Position numbers and translations under genes: made by a program. From NCBI GenBank assembly GCA_040235405.1, contig JBECKT010000032.1:1-7703 (forward strand): a stretch of 7,703 bases of DNA. Reading direction: 5' to 3'. The notes below the pieces were generated by a model. It was not told where the DNA came from, ran no database searches, and worked only from the letters and a program-made list of their open reading frames with translations. Below, in pieces: positions 1 to 6,216 of the stretch; within the stretch, counting starts at the first letter, position 1, and each line of letters opens with the position of its first letter. The DNA is from PGZG01 sp040235405. GTDB taxonomy: Bacteria; Pseudomonadota; Gammaproteobacteria; Pseudomonadales; Alcanivoracaceae.

Positions 1-237
1 CTGCAGCAGCTGATCGATGCCACTCAGGAGTACGTTAACGGTGAGGTTCGGGTGAAGCTGTACAAGGGCAATGTCAGTGTGGTCGGCCGTCGCTCGGATG
101 ACAGCCTGTTCGATGCTTCAATCGCCACCTTTGAAGACGACGCCGGTGCCTACAACCAGAAGGACGCCGAAGGCTTTATCCGTCTGAACGCCCTGCGCCT
201 GCGTATTGCCGCCAAGAAGGGCCGGCGCATGCAGTGA
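1..237 (+). CDS. argG: Argininosuccinate synthase, C-terminal end (partial)
   Basis: This is the last 78 residues of argininosuccinate synthase, which joins citrulline and aspartate at the expense of ATP in the penultimate step of arginine synthesis, in the cytosol. The frame is open from base 1, so the gene enters from the left and about four fifths of a roughly 400-residue protein lie outside. The visible part carries the characteristic C-terminal stretch: VKLYKGNV, then VVGRRS, DSLFD, ATFEDD, GAYNQKDAEGF and LNALRLRI. This region belongs to the multimerisation and C-terminal part of the synthetase rather than the ATP-binding N-domain, so catalytic residues cannot be checked here. The GTG at 52 is an internal Val codon, not a start. 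The stop is followed 30 bp later by a strong hairpin terminator, so argG appears to be the last gene of its transcript. The family call is very secure. Confidence 0.96.
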   Translation: MQQLIDATQEYVNGEVRVKLYKGNVSVVGRRSDDSLFDASIATFEDDAGAYNQKDAEGFIRLNALRLRIAAKKGRRMQ

Positions 238-266
238 GCGTCAGCTTTGCTTGACCTATTGCACGG

Positions 267-293
267 AACGCCCGACGCTAGTCGGGCGTTTTT
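267..293 (+). terminator. Rho-independent terminator of argG
   Basis: A perfect 10-bp inverted repeat (267-276 with 281-290) encloses a GCTA loop; its core is CGCCCGAC pairing with GTCGGGCG. It runs directly into five T residues (289-293). The T-tract lies only on the plus-strand side, so it works for argG and not for antisense transcription. Since gloA begins 36 bp further on, gloA needs either a promoter of its own or readthrough. Confidence 0.92.
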
Positions 294-317
294 GTTTGCA
301 GGTCTTTCCTGCCTGCC

Positions 318-325
318 GGAGAGGG
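318..325 (+). promoter_or_regulatory. Ribosome binding site of gloA
   Basis: GGAGAGGG lies just before two tandem ATG codons at 326 and 329. Its GGAGAG core is 5 bases from the ATG at 329, and that start gives the family-typical N-terminus MRILHTMLRV. The site therefore favours 329 over 326, and rules out the much longer open frame that begins upstream inside the argG end and terminator. Confidence 0.7.
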
Positions 326-328
326 ATG

Positions 329-721
329 ATGCGAATTCTTCACACCATGTTGCGGGTCGGCAATCTCGACCGCTCCATTGCCTTTTACACCGATGTACTG
401 GGTATGCGCCTGCTGCGCCGCAAGGATTACCCGGAAGGCCGCTTCACGCTGGCGTTTGTCAGCTATCAGGATGAATCCGCAGGTGCTGCCATCGAACTGA
501 CCCACAACTGGGATACGTCGCAATATGATCTCGGCAATGGCTATGGCCACGTTGCCCTGGCGGTGGACGATGTTTATGCCGCCTGTGATCGTATTCGTGA
601 AAAGGGCGGCAAGATCACCCGCGAGCCGGGGCCAATGAAACATGGCAGTACCATTCTGGCGTTTGTCGAGGATCCGGATGGCTACAAGATTGAACTGCTC
701 GGCGAGAAGCGGGCGGATTGA
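329..721 (+). CDS. gloA: Lactoylglutathione lyase (glyoxalase I), nickel type
   Basis: Glyoxalase I isomerises the hemithioacetal of methylglyoxal and glutathione to S-lactoylglutathione, the first step of cytosolic methylglyoxal detoxification. The 130-residue product is the usual length of the short bacterial form and has two beta-alpha-beta-beta-beta modules of the vicinal-oxygen-chelate fold. All four metal ligands known from the E. coli enzyme are at identical numbers: His5, Glu56, His74 and Glu122. Other family marks are VLGMRLLR, YGHVALAV and the closing FVEDPDGYKIEL. The compact form without the longer insertions points to the Ni/Co-activated class rather than the Zn class. The start at 329 was chosen because it matches the homologous N-terminus and has a well-spaced ribosome binding site; 326 would add one Met. 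The next gene starts 2 bp after the stop, so gloA is probably the first gene of a four-gene operon. The family call is secure. Confidence 0.95.
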   Translation: MRILHTMLRVGNLDRSIAFYTDVLGMRLLRRKDYPEGRFTLAFVSYQDESAGAAIELTHNWDTSQYDLGNGYGHVALAVDDVYAACDRIREKGGKITREPGPMKHGSTILAFVEDPDGYKIELLGEKRAD

Positions 722-723
722 TC

Positions 724-1164
724 ATGCAACGCATCGGTTGGCGCGAGTGGGTATCTCTGCCGGAGCTTGGCATTCGCCAGATCAAGGTGAAGGTAGATAC
801 CGGTGCACGCACCTCGGCACTGCATGCTTTTGAGCTGAGCACCTGGTTTGTTGGTGATCAGGAGTGGGTACGGTTCTGCATGCATCCGTTGCAAAAAAAT
901 ACTGAAGTGGTGACTGAGTGTATCTGCCCGGTGCTGGAGCGTCGCCAGGTCACCGATTCCGGTGGTCACAGAGAGGAGCGGATCGTCATTCGTACCGATG
1001 TCAAACTGGGCGAGCGGCGCTGGCCGATCGAAATCACCCTTACTGATCGTGAGAACATGAAATTTCGCATGCTGCTCGGCCGCACTGCCATGGATGGGCT
1101 GTGTATTGATCCGAATGCATCCTACCTGCTTGGCCGCAAAAAACGGCCCGGGAGCGTTGTATGA
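724..1164 (+). CDS. rimB: RimB-type retropepsin-like protease ("ATP-dependent zinc protease" family)
   Basis: This 146-residue protein belongs to the family annotated as ATP-dependent zinc protease, which has a retropepsin-like aspartic protease fold. It opens with GWREWVSLPELGI and carries the active-site-like VDTGARTSALHA, with the presumed catalytic Asp25 in DTG at 25-27. The second signature, MLLGRTAM, lies at about 117-123. One such domain per chain implies that the active enzyme is a homodimer. The annotated name is misleading, since no ATP-binding or HExxH zinc motif is visible. Homologues next to rimK in Pseudomonas fluorescens (RimB) are reported as polyglutamate-specific proteases acting on the RimK-modified tail of ribosomal protein S6. 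The stop overlaps the rimK start by 4 bp, which supports the same role here. The start could instead be TTG at 718, which overlaps the gloA stop and sits 8 bases after GAGAAG; ATG at 724 was preferred because it gives the usual short N-terminus. Family is secure, function is inferred. Confidence 0.85.
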   Translation: MQRIGWREWVSLPELGIRQIKVKVDTGARTSALHAFELSTWFVGDQEWVRFCMHPLQKNTEVVTECICPVLERRQVTDSGGHREERIVIRTDVKLGERRWPIEITLTDRENMKFRMLLGRTAMDGLCIDPNASYLLGRKKRPGSVV

Positions 1165-2069
1165 AAATTGCTATTTTGTCGCGTAACAGGAATCTGTACT
1201 CCACCCGCCGGCTGGTGGAGGCCGGTGAGCAGGCCGGCCATGAAGTGCAAGTTATCGATACCCTGCGCTGTTACATGAGCATGGCTTCACTGAAACCGGA
1301 AATTCATTATCGGGGTCGGGTGCTGGAAGGCTATGACGCGGTGATCCCGCGAATCGGCGCCTCGATTACTTTCTATGGCACTGCGGTGCTGCGCCAGTTT
1401 GAAATGATGGGCGTATTCCCGATCAATGAATCGGTAGCGATTACCCGTTCCCGTGACAAGTTGCGTTCGCTGCAGTTGCTGGCGCGCAAAGGCATCGGCA
1501 TGCCGGTAACCGGGTTCGCCAATGCCCCGGATGATATTCCGGACCTGGTCAACATGGTTGGCGGCGCGCCACTGGTGATCAAGTTACTGGAGGGCACCCA
1601 GGGTATTGGCGTGGTCCTGGCGGAAACCCGTCAGGCGGCCGAGTCGGTGATCGAGGCCTTTATGGGGTTGTCCGCCAACATCATGGTGCAGGAGTACATC
1701 AAGGAAGCCGGTGGCGCCGACATTCGCTGCTTTGTCGTTGACGGCAAGGTGGTTGCGGCAATGAAGCGTCAGGCGAAGGAGGGCGAGTTCCGCTCCAACC
1801 TGCATCGTGGTGGCACTGCCAGCCTGATCCGGATTACCCCGGGTGAACGTGCCACGGCGGTGCGGGCTGCACAGGTGATGGGGCTGAATGTGGCAGGTGT
1901 TGATATTCTCCGCTCAGAACGCGGACCGCTGGTGATGGAAGTCAATTCTTCGCCGGGGCTGGAAGGGATTGAGCGTGCAACCGGCAAGGATGTGGCTGCC
2001 ATGATTATCAAGTTCGCCGAGCGCAATGCGCGCCCGAACCGAACTCGCACCAAGGGAAGCCGGGGATGA
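1161..2069 (+). CDS. rimK: Ribosomal protein S6--L-glutamate ligase RimK
   Basis: RimK is an ATP-grasp ligase that adds glutamate residues to the C-terminus of ribosomal protein S6 and can make short poly-glutamate chains. The 302-residue product aligns with the 300-residue E. coli enzyme without visible gaps through the core. The N-terminal pre-ATP domain (1-90) starts MKIAILSRN and contains VIPRIG and FYGTAVLRQFE. The ATP-grasp core has RDKLRS (98-103), VIKLLEGTQGIGVVLAE with Lys141 and the glycine loop (139-155), QEYIKEA (177-183), and FRSNLHRGG (210-218). The magnesium ligands are Asp248 in GVDILR and Glu260 and Asn262 in VMEVNSSPGLEG. The last dozen residues are strongly basic and unlike the E. 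coli tail. The start is an ATGA overlap with the rimB stop, preceded by GGGAG at 1150-1154 with 6-base spacing. It also overlaps the next gene by 4 bp, so translation of the three genes is probably coupled. The identification is very secure. Confidence 0.97.
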   Translation: MKIAILSRNRNLYSTRRLVEAGEQAGHEVQVIDTLRCYMSMASLKPEIHYRGRVLEGYDAVIPRIGASITFYGTAVLRQFEMMGVFPINESVAITRSRDKLRSLQLLARKGIGMPVTGFANAPDDIPDLVNMVGGAPLVIKLLEGTQGIGVVLAETRQAAESVIEAFMGLSANIMVQEYIKEAGGADIRCFVVDGKVVAAMKRQAKEGEFRSNLHRGGTASLIRITPGERATAVRAAQVMGLNVAGVDILRSERGPLVMEVNSSPGLEGIERATGKDVAAMIIKFAERNARPNRTRTKGSRG

Positions 2070-3130
2070 ATGCTCAGGATATTGCCGCACCGTTTGAACT
2101 GGCTGGTATTCGTGTCGAGCCGGGCAAGCGCGCCATCGTTGAAATGCCGGCGGCGCAACTTTACACCAATACGCCGCTGAATATTCCGGTACATGTTGTA
2201 CATGGTCGCCGTCCTGGTCCGGTGTTGCTGGTGTGTGCCGCCATCCATGGTGATGAGTTGAATGGTGTGGAAATCATTCGCCGGGTATTGCAGTCGCAGA
2301 GCCTGCGCAATCTGCGTGGTACGCTGGTGGCGGTGCCGGTGGTCAATGTGTTCGGTTTTATTCACAAGTCCCGTTACCTGCCAGACCGGCGTGATCTGAA
2401 TCGCTGCTTTCCGGGTTCGGAAACCGGTTCGCTCGGTGCGCGTATGGCCTGGCTGTTCAAGACCCAGGTGCTGGATCGCTGTACCCACGCCATCGATCTG
2501 CACACCGGCGCGGTTTATCGCAGCAACTTGCCGCAGATTCGCGCCAACCTGGACAGCGCGGCCACCGCCGAGATGGCCCGTGCCTTTGGTGTGCCGCTGG
2601 TGCTGAACTCGGTGCTGCGTGACGGGACACTGCGGGAAGTGGCCGAAGCGCAGAACATTCCGGTAATTACCTACGAAGCGGGGGAAGCACTGCGTTTTGA
2701 TGAAGCCAGCATTCGTGCCGGTGTCCGTGGTGTGATTAATGTTATGCGCCACCTTGGCATGGCTGCACCATCACGCAAACCGCATCCGGTCATCGAGCCG
2801 TCGGTGGCGCGCAGCTCAATCTGGGTCCGAGCCGAACGCGACGGTGTTTTTCGTACGTTGGTGGGCCTTGGTGAGCGGATCAAGAAAGATCAGTTGCTGG
2901 GCCGAATCAGTAGCCCGTTTTCCAGCGATGAGATGGAAATTCTCTCGCCCTGTGCCGGTATTCTGGTGGGCCGTGACAACCTGCCGCTGGTGAATGAAGG
3001 CGAGGCTTTGTTTCATATCGCCCGCTTTGAAGAAGTAAAGGAAGTGGCGCAGCAGGTACAGGCATTTGCTGCCGATATTCTCGAAGGCGTGACCCTCGGC
3101 ACCGCCACCGAACCGCCGATCGCGCCCTGA
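2066..3130 (+). CDS. M14-family zinc hydrolase, succinylglutamate desuccinylase/aspartoacylase-like
   Basis: This 354-residue protein is an AstE/AspA-type metallo-hydrolase of the M14 carboxypeptidase superfamily. Zinc ligands are visible as His61 and Glu64 in HGDE and His146 in DLHTG. Substrate-binding residues sit in RRDLNRCFPG (108-117), and the likely catalytic Glu is in TYEAGE (202-207). Residues from about 248 to 320 form a beta-rich, biotinyl/lipoyl-like C-terminal domain (GVFRTLVGLGERI, LSPCAGIL, NEGEALFHIA), which is common in this subgroup. Members split N-acyl amino acids or peptides near a free carboxylate. No arginine-succinylation genes are near, so a true AstE role is unlikely. 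The start is an ATGA overlap with rimK, with AAGGGAAG (2052-2059) in front, and this ties it to the S6 modification unit. I infer that it acts on glutamate chains or glutamyl products; nothing in the sequence proves the substrate. It could instead deacylate a small metabolite. Family is secure, role open. Confidence 0.88.
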   Translation: MNAQDIAAPFELAGIRVEPGKRAIVEMPAAQLYTNTPLNIPVHVVHGRRPGPVLLVCAAIHGDELNGVEIIRRVLQSQSLRNLRGTLVAVPVVNVFGFIHKSRYLPDRRDLNRCFPGSETGSLGARMAWLFKTQVLDRCTHAIDLHTGAVYRSNLPQIRANLDSAATAEMARAFGVPLVLNSVLRDGTLREVAEAQNIPVITYEAGEALRFDEASIRAGVRGVINVMRHLGMAAPSRKPHPVIEPSVARSSIWVRAERDGVFRTLVGLGERIKKDQLLGRISSPFSSDEMEILSPCAGILVGRDNLPLVNEGEALFHIARFEEVKEVAQQVQAFAADILEGVTLGTATEPPIAP

Positions 3131-3204
3131 TGGCAGTGCAGGCTGACGCCGATCAGGTCCCATTGCTGGTCCGTGCGGGCTGGTCGCAGAGCCGTTGATG
3201 CGGA
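3131..3204. other. Convergent intergenic spacer
   Basis: This 74-bp region separates the end of the plus-strand rim operon from the end of the minus-strand rsx-nth operon. I found no GC-rich hairpin followed by a T-tract on either strand. The only symmetry is weak: CCTGAT around the M14 stop codon and ATCAGG near 3152-3157, with no T-run. Termination here is either Rho-dependent or lies inside the opposing genes. Confidence 0.5.
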
Positions 3205-3846
3205 TCAGTATTCCGGTCGCTTGCTCAGCGGGTACTCACACAGGTCCTCGATGATGCAGCTGCCGCATTTCGGTTTGCGTGCCACGCAGGTATAGCGGCC
3301 GTGCAGGATCAGCCAGTGATGGGCATCGAGTTTGAACTGCTCCGGTATCACCCGCTCCAGCCGCCGCTCTACCTCCAGGACATTTTTACCCGGTGCAATC
3401 TTCGTTCTGTTTGAAACCCGGAAAATATGCGTGTCGACGGCGATGGTCGGCTGGCCGAAGGCGGTGTTCAGCACCACATTGGCGGTTTTCCGGCCAACGC
3501 CGGGCAGGGCTTCAAGGGATTCGCGATCCTGCGGCACTTCACTGCCATGCTGGTCGATCAGCATGCGGCAGGTCTTGATAACATTCTCGGCCTTGGAATT
3601 AAACAGGCCGATGGTCTTGATGTACTGCTTCAGCCCGTCGACGCCAAGGGCAAGAATCTTCTCCGGGGTATTAGCCACCGGAAACAGCTTTGCCGTGGCC
3701 TTGTTGACGCCGACATCCGTGGCTTGCGCCGACAGCGTGACCGCCACCAGCAGTTCAAAGGGCGTGGAGTAGTTCAGCTCCGTCCTCGGCGCCGGGTTGT
3801 GCGCGCGCAAGCGGGCGAAAATCTCGGTTCTCTTTGCGCGATTCAT
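3205..3846 (-). CDS. nth: Endonuclease III (DNA glycosylase/AP lyase)
   Basis: Endonuclease III removes oxidised pyrimidines from DNA and nicks the abasic site by beta-elimination, starting base-excision repair. The 213-residue product is almost the same length as the 211-residue E. coli Nth and matches throughout. The helix-hairpin-helix is LEALPGVGRKTANVVL (111-126) with the Schiff-base Lys120, and the catalytic Asp138 is in AVDTHIFRV. The [4Fe-4S] cluster cysteines are Cys187, Cys194, Cys197 and Cys203, in the standard 6-2-5 spacing. The SAQATD motif is at 39-44. It lies 3 bp downstream of the rsxE stop with only a weak Shine-Dalgarno (TGAG), so it is probably translated from the rsx message. 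This rsxE-nth order is the same in E. coli and Pseudomonas. The ATG at 3844-3846 gives the family-typical MNRAKR start. No anomalies were seen. Confidence 0.97.
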   Translation of the reverse strand: MNRAKRTEIFARLRAHNPAPRTELNYSTPFELLVAVTLSAQATDVGVNKATAKLFPVANTPEKILALGVDGLKQYIKTIGLFNSKAENVIKTCRMLIDQHGSEVPQDRESLEALPGVGRKTANVVLNTAFGQPTIAVDTHIFRVSNRTKIAPGKNVLEVERRLERVIPEQFKLDAHHWLILHGRYTCVARKPKCGSCIIEDLCEYPLSKRPEY

Positions 3847-3849
3847 TGC

Positions 3850-4557
3850 TCAGGCAACGGTTCCGGTGGTGCGCACCCGGCGGCTGGTTTTCGGCTCCGC
3901 CGCCTCGCGGCGCCTGGCTGCATCCTTCAGGCGCTTGTCGATCACGTTCTTGCCGGCAATGATCAGGCCCAGCCCGATAAAGGCGCCGGGCGGCAGGACG
4001 GCAAGCAGGAAGCCGCGGTATTCCGGGATCAGGACGATTTCCCAGTTATCCGCCATTGGCCCGAACAGCAGGGACATATTGCTGAACAGGGTGCCAAGCC
4101 CCAGTGCTTCGCGCATGCCGCCCAGCAGCAGCAAAACAGCGAGAAAACCGGCGCCCATCATCAGGCCATCGAGCATGGCCGGCAGTGGCGGATTTTTTGA
4201 CGCAAACGCATCCGCACGACCGAGTACGGCGCAGTTGGTCACAATCAGCGGAATAAAGATGCCGAGAATTTCATACAGCTCGAAAGTGAATGCCTGCATC
4301 AGCATTTCGATTACGGTGACCAGCGCGGCGATGATCATGACAAAGGCTGGTAGCCGCACCGCTGGCGTAACGAAATGGCGGATCAGCGACACCGCCAGAT
4401 TGGAGCCGGCCAGCACCATCATGGTAGCCAGGCCCAGCCCCATGGCGTTGACCACGGTGCCGGACACCGCCAGCAATGGGCACAGGCCGAGAATCTGTAC
4501 CGTCGCCGGATTATTGTTCCAGAGGCCATCCAGTGTGATCTTGCGATAGTCAGTCAT
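3850..4557 (-). CDS. rsxE: Rsx/Rnf electron transport complex subunit E
   Basis: RsxE (RnfE) is one of the two small, related integral-membrane subunits of the Rsx/Rnf complex. With RsxA it carries electrons across the inner membrane through an iron-sulfur centre held between the two. The 235-residue product, close to the 231-residue E. coli protein, has six hydrophobic segments (roughly 22-38, 40-58, 70-90, 96-115, 128-148 and 182-202). The conserved cysteines are Cys26 in GLCPLLAV and Cys109 in LIVTNCAV. Other family marks are DGLWNNNP, GRADAFA and LPPGAFIGLGL. The ATG at 4555-4557 matches homologues and follows AGGGGAG at 5-base spacing; a longer upstream reading would only re-read the rsxG end in another frame. 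It overlaps the rsxG stop by 8 bp, and nth follows after 3 bp. The C-terminal tail after about residue 205 is charged and probably cytoplasmic. The identification is secure. Confidence 0.96.
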   Translation of the reverse strand: MTDYRKITLDGLWNNNPATVQILGLCPLLAVSGTVVNAMGLGLATMMVLAGSNLAVSLIRHFVTPAVRLPAFVMIIAALVTVIEMLMQAFTFELYEILGIFIPLIVTNCAVLGRADAFASKNPPLPAMLDGLMMGAGFLAVLLLLGGMREALGLGTLFSNMSLLFGPMADNWEIVLIPEYRGFLLAVLPPGAFIGLGLIIAGKNVIDKRLKDAARRREAAEPKTSRRVRTTGTVA

Positions 4558-5197
4558 CACAGCTCCCCTGATGATCAGCGTCGGCGGGCAGGGCAAACAG
4601 GGCATCCTGCTCGCGGGCAAGGTACTGCAGGCTGCGGTGCACCGCAGCCACCACCGCACGGGGTGTGATGGTGGCGCCGGTAAAGGCATCAAATTCGCCA
4701 CCATCTTTTTTTACTGCCCAACCGGTTTCGCTCGGATTGCTCAGGCTAAGGCCGGTAAAGCGAGTAATCCAGTCGGACTTGCGCACATCAATGGCGTCGC
4801 CCAGCCCCGGGGTTTCATTGTGTGGCGGAATCATCCGCACGCCGGTAAGTACGCCATGCTGATCGACGCCAACCAGCAGGCGAATGGCGCCGCCATAACC
4901 GTCCGGCGCCGTGGCCTGCATCACCACACCGGACGGATCATCTTTCAGGCGCGCCCGATAGACCGTGTGGTCGCCGCGGCCGAGCAACGGATCCTGAATA
5001 ACAACGGAGTCTGCCAGCAGGACATTGTCGAAACGTTCTGCCGGCATTACTTCCAGCAGCGAATCCTGCAGTGCCTGTTCGCGATTGCATTCGATTTGCG
5101 GCAGCGTGCTGTTGTTGGTCAATGCCAGCATGGCGGCCGTGCCAACGGCGAACAGCGACAGCACCAGTGCGTTGCGGGTAATGGCGTCGCGCATCAT
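4550..5197 (-). CDS. rsxG: Rsx/Rnf electron transport complex subunit G (flavoprotein)
   Basis: RsxG (RnfG) is the membrane-anchored periplasmic subunit that carries a covalently bound FMN and relays electrons in the Rsx/Rnf complex. The 215-residue product has one N-terminal membrane anchor (about 9-27, LVLSLFAVGTAAMLAL) followed by the FMN-binding domain. The attachment motif is FTGATIT at 172-178, so the flavin-bearing residue should be Thr176, with the phosphoester linkage known from this family and NqrC. PPHNETPGLGD (124-134) is the other hallmark. Two ATG codons lie in tandem; the first (5195-5197) overlaps the rsxD stop by 4 bp as ATGA and is 7 bases from a G-rich site (5205-5210), and the second is at 5192-5194. 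The tail after about residue 195 is acidic and variable. An in-phase run of seven A residues sits at 4706-4712, just before the flavin motif. The identification is secure; the exact start may differ by one Met. Confidence 0.96.
   Translation of the reverse strand: MMRDAITRNALVLSLFAVGTAAMLALTNNSTLPQIECNREQALQDSLLEVMPAERFDNVLLADSVVIQDPLLGRGDHTVYRARLKDDPSGVVMQATAPDGYGGAIRLLVGVDQHGVLTGVRMIPPHNETPGLGDAIDVRKSDWITRFTGLSLSNPSETGWAVKKDGGEFDAFTGATITPRAVVAAVHRSLQYLAREQDALFALPADADHQGSCDD
4563..4569 (-). promoter_or_regulatory. Ribosome binding site of rsxE
   Basis: On the minus strand the sequence reads AGGGGAG, 5 bases before the ATG at 4557. The site lies within the last codons of rsxG. It fixes the rsxE start at MTDYRKITL and shows that rsxE has its own strong initiation signal despite overlapping rsxG by 8 bp. 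Confidence 0.75.
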
Positions 5198-6216
5198 CGG
5201 GTTGCCCCCCGCTTGGCACGGTGGTGGCCGTAGGTGCGTGGCTGGGTGTAGTAATCAATGGTCGGCGCCGCCAGATTCATCAGCAGTACCGCGAAAGCCA
5301 CCGCGTCCGGGTAGCCGCCATGACTGCGGATAATCCACACCAGCACACCAATCAGGGCGCCATAAATCAGGCGGCCATAACGGCTGGTGGCGGCACTGAC
5401 CGGATCGGTGGCAATAAAGAATGCGCCAAACATGGCCGCACCACTGAACAGATGAAACAGCGGACTGGCGTAGCGGGCGTCATCAAATAACCAGAACGGC
5501 AAGGCAATCAGTGCCATCCCGGCAAGCATCGCCACCGGGATATGCCAGCTGATGATTTTGCGTGCCAGCAAGTACAAGCCACCAATCAGAAAAGCGACAT
5601 TGACCCATTCCCAGCCGAGGCTGGCGAACTGGCCATGCAGAATCGGCAGCGCCTGAAGCTGTTCGGTATTGCCGGCCCAGGTGCGGAAGCTGTCCAGCGG
5701 GGTGGCGCCGGTAAAGGCATCGACATTGGCGCGGGCCAGCACCATGCGCAGGGAATCAAACCAGCCCGGTGCTTCGTGCGGCTCAATCCAGCGGGTCATT
5801 TCCAGTGGAAAGGAAATCAGCAGCACCACATAGCCGACCATGGCCGGGTTGAACGGGTTCATGCCAAGACCGCCATACAACTGCTTGGCGACAACGATGG
5901 CGGCGATGATGCCAATCACGATCAGCCACCAGGGCGAGGTCGGCGGAATCGCCAGTGCCAGCAGTACCGCAGTGACCACGGCGCTCCAGTCGCGCAGGGC
6001 AAAGCGGACGTTGTAGCCGCGTGCTTTCAGCACGGCCGCTTCGGCGAGCAGTGCTGCCGGAATGGCAATCATCAAATTGAACAGCGTGCCCCAGCCAAAC
6101 AGCCAGGTCATGACGACGATGGCAGGAACGGTGGCGTACACCACCTGACGCATAAAGGCGCCGGTGTGATTACCGGAACGGGTGGCGTGCGGCGAGGTGA
6201 CGGTAATCAGGCTCAT
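5194..6216 (-). CDS. rsxD: Rsx/Rnf electron transport complex subunit D (membrane flavoprotein)
   Basis: RsxD (RnfD) is the large polytopic inner-membrane subunit of the Rsx/Rnf complex. It carries a covalent FMN and is thought to take part in coupling electron flow to ion movement. The 340-residue product is near the 352 residues of E. coli RsxD. About ten hydrophobic segments can be read, beginning with one at about 25-45 (VPAIVVMTWLFGWG) and ending with one at about 303-320. The flavin motif is FTGATPLD at 168-175, with Thr172 as the expected attachment residue. GGLGMNPFNPAMVGYV (115-130), FFIATDPVSA (266-275) and RSHGGYPDAVAFAVLL (297-312) are highly conserved family blocks. The start ATG at 6214-6216 overlaps the rsxC stop by 4 bp as ATGA and has no strong Shine-Dalgarno, so initiation probably depends on translation of rsxC. 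It overlaps rsxG in the same way at its other end. The identification is secure. Confidence 0.96.
   Translation of the reverse strand: MSLITVTSPHATRSGNHTGAFMRQVVYATVPAIVVMTWLFGWGTLFNLMIAIPAALLAEAAVLKARGYNVRFALRDWSAVVTAVLLALAIPPTSPWWLIVIGIIAAIVVAKQLYGGLGMNPFNPAMVGYVVLLISFPLEMTRWIEPHEAPGWFDSLRMVLARANVDAFTGATPLDSFRTWAGNTEQLQALPILHGQFASLGWEWVNVAFLIGGLYLLARKIISWHIPVAMLAGMALIALPFWLFDDARYASPLFHLFSGAAMFGAFFIATDPVSAATSRYGRLIYGALIGVLVWIIRSHGGYPDAVAFAVLLMNLAAPTIDYYTQPRTYGHHRAKRGATR

Noticed and set aside
251..280. TTGACC at 251-256 as the -35 box of a gloA promoter
   Set aside because: At 16-18 bp spacing there is only GC-rich terminator stem and no acceptable -10 box.
298..312. A small hairpin GCAGG-TCTTT-CCTGC upstream of the gloA ribosome binding site
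   Set aside because: The stem has only five base pairs and does not cover the Shine-Dalgarno sequence; it is within chance expectation.
206..328. An in-frame upstream extension of gloA from an ATG at 206 inside the argG end
   Set aside because: It would run through the argG stop region and the terminator, adds residues unlike any glyoxalase, and the ATG at 329 has both the ribosome binding site and the homologous N-terminus.
889..900. A run of seven A residues in rimB (893-899) as a frameshift site
   Set aside because: Its phase is A AAA AAT, a poor slippery heptamer, and there is no supporting downstream structure or meaningful alternative product.
1769..2752. A 327-codon open frame antisense to rimK and the M14 gene
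   Set aside because: It lies opposite two genes of certain identity, its translation is rich in His, Arg, Thr and Gln in the way of GC-driven antisense frames, and no family is recognisable.
4558..4704. A longer rsxE start within rsxG adding about 49 residues
   Set aside because: The extra residues re-read the rsxG coding sequence in another frame, and the ATG at 4557 has a strong ribosome binding site and the family-typical N-terminus.
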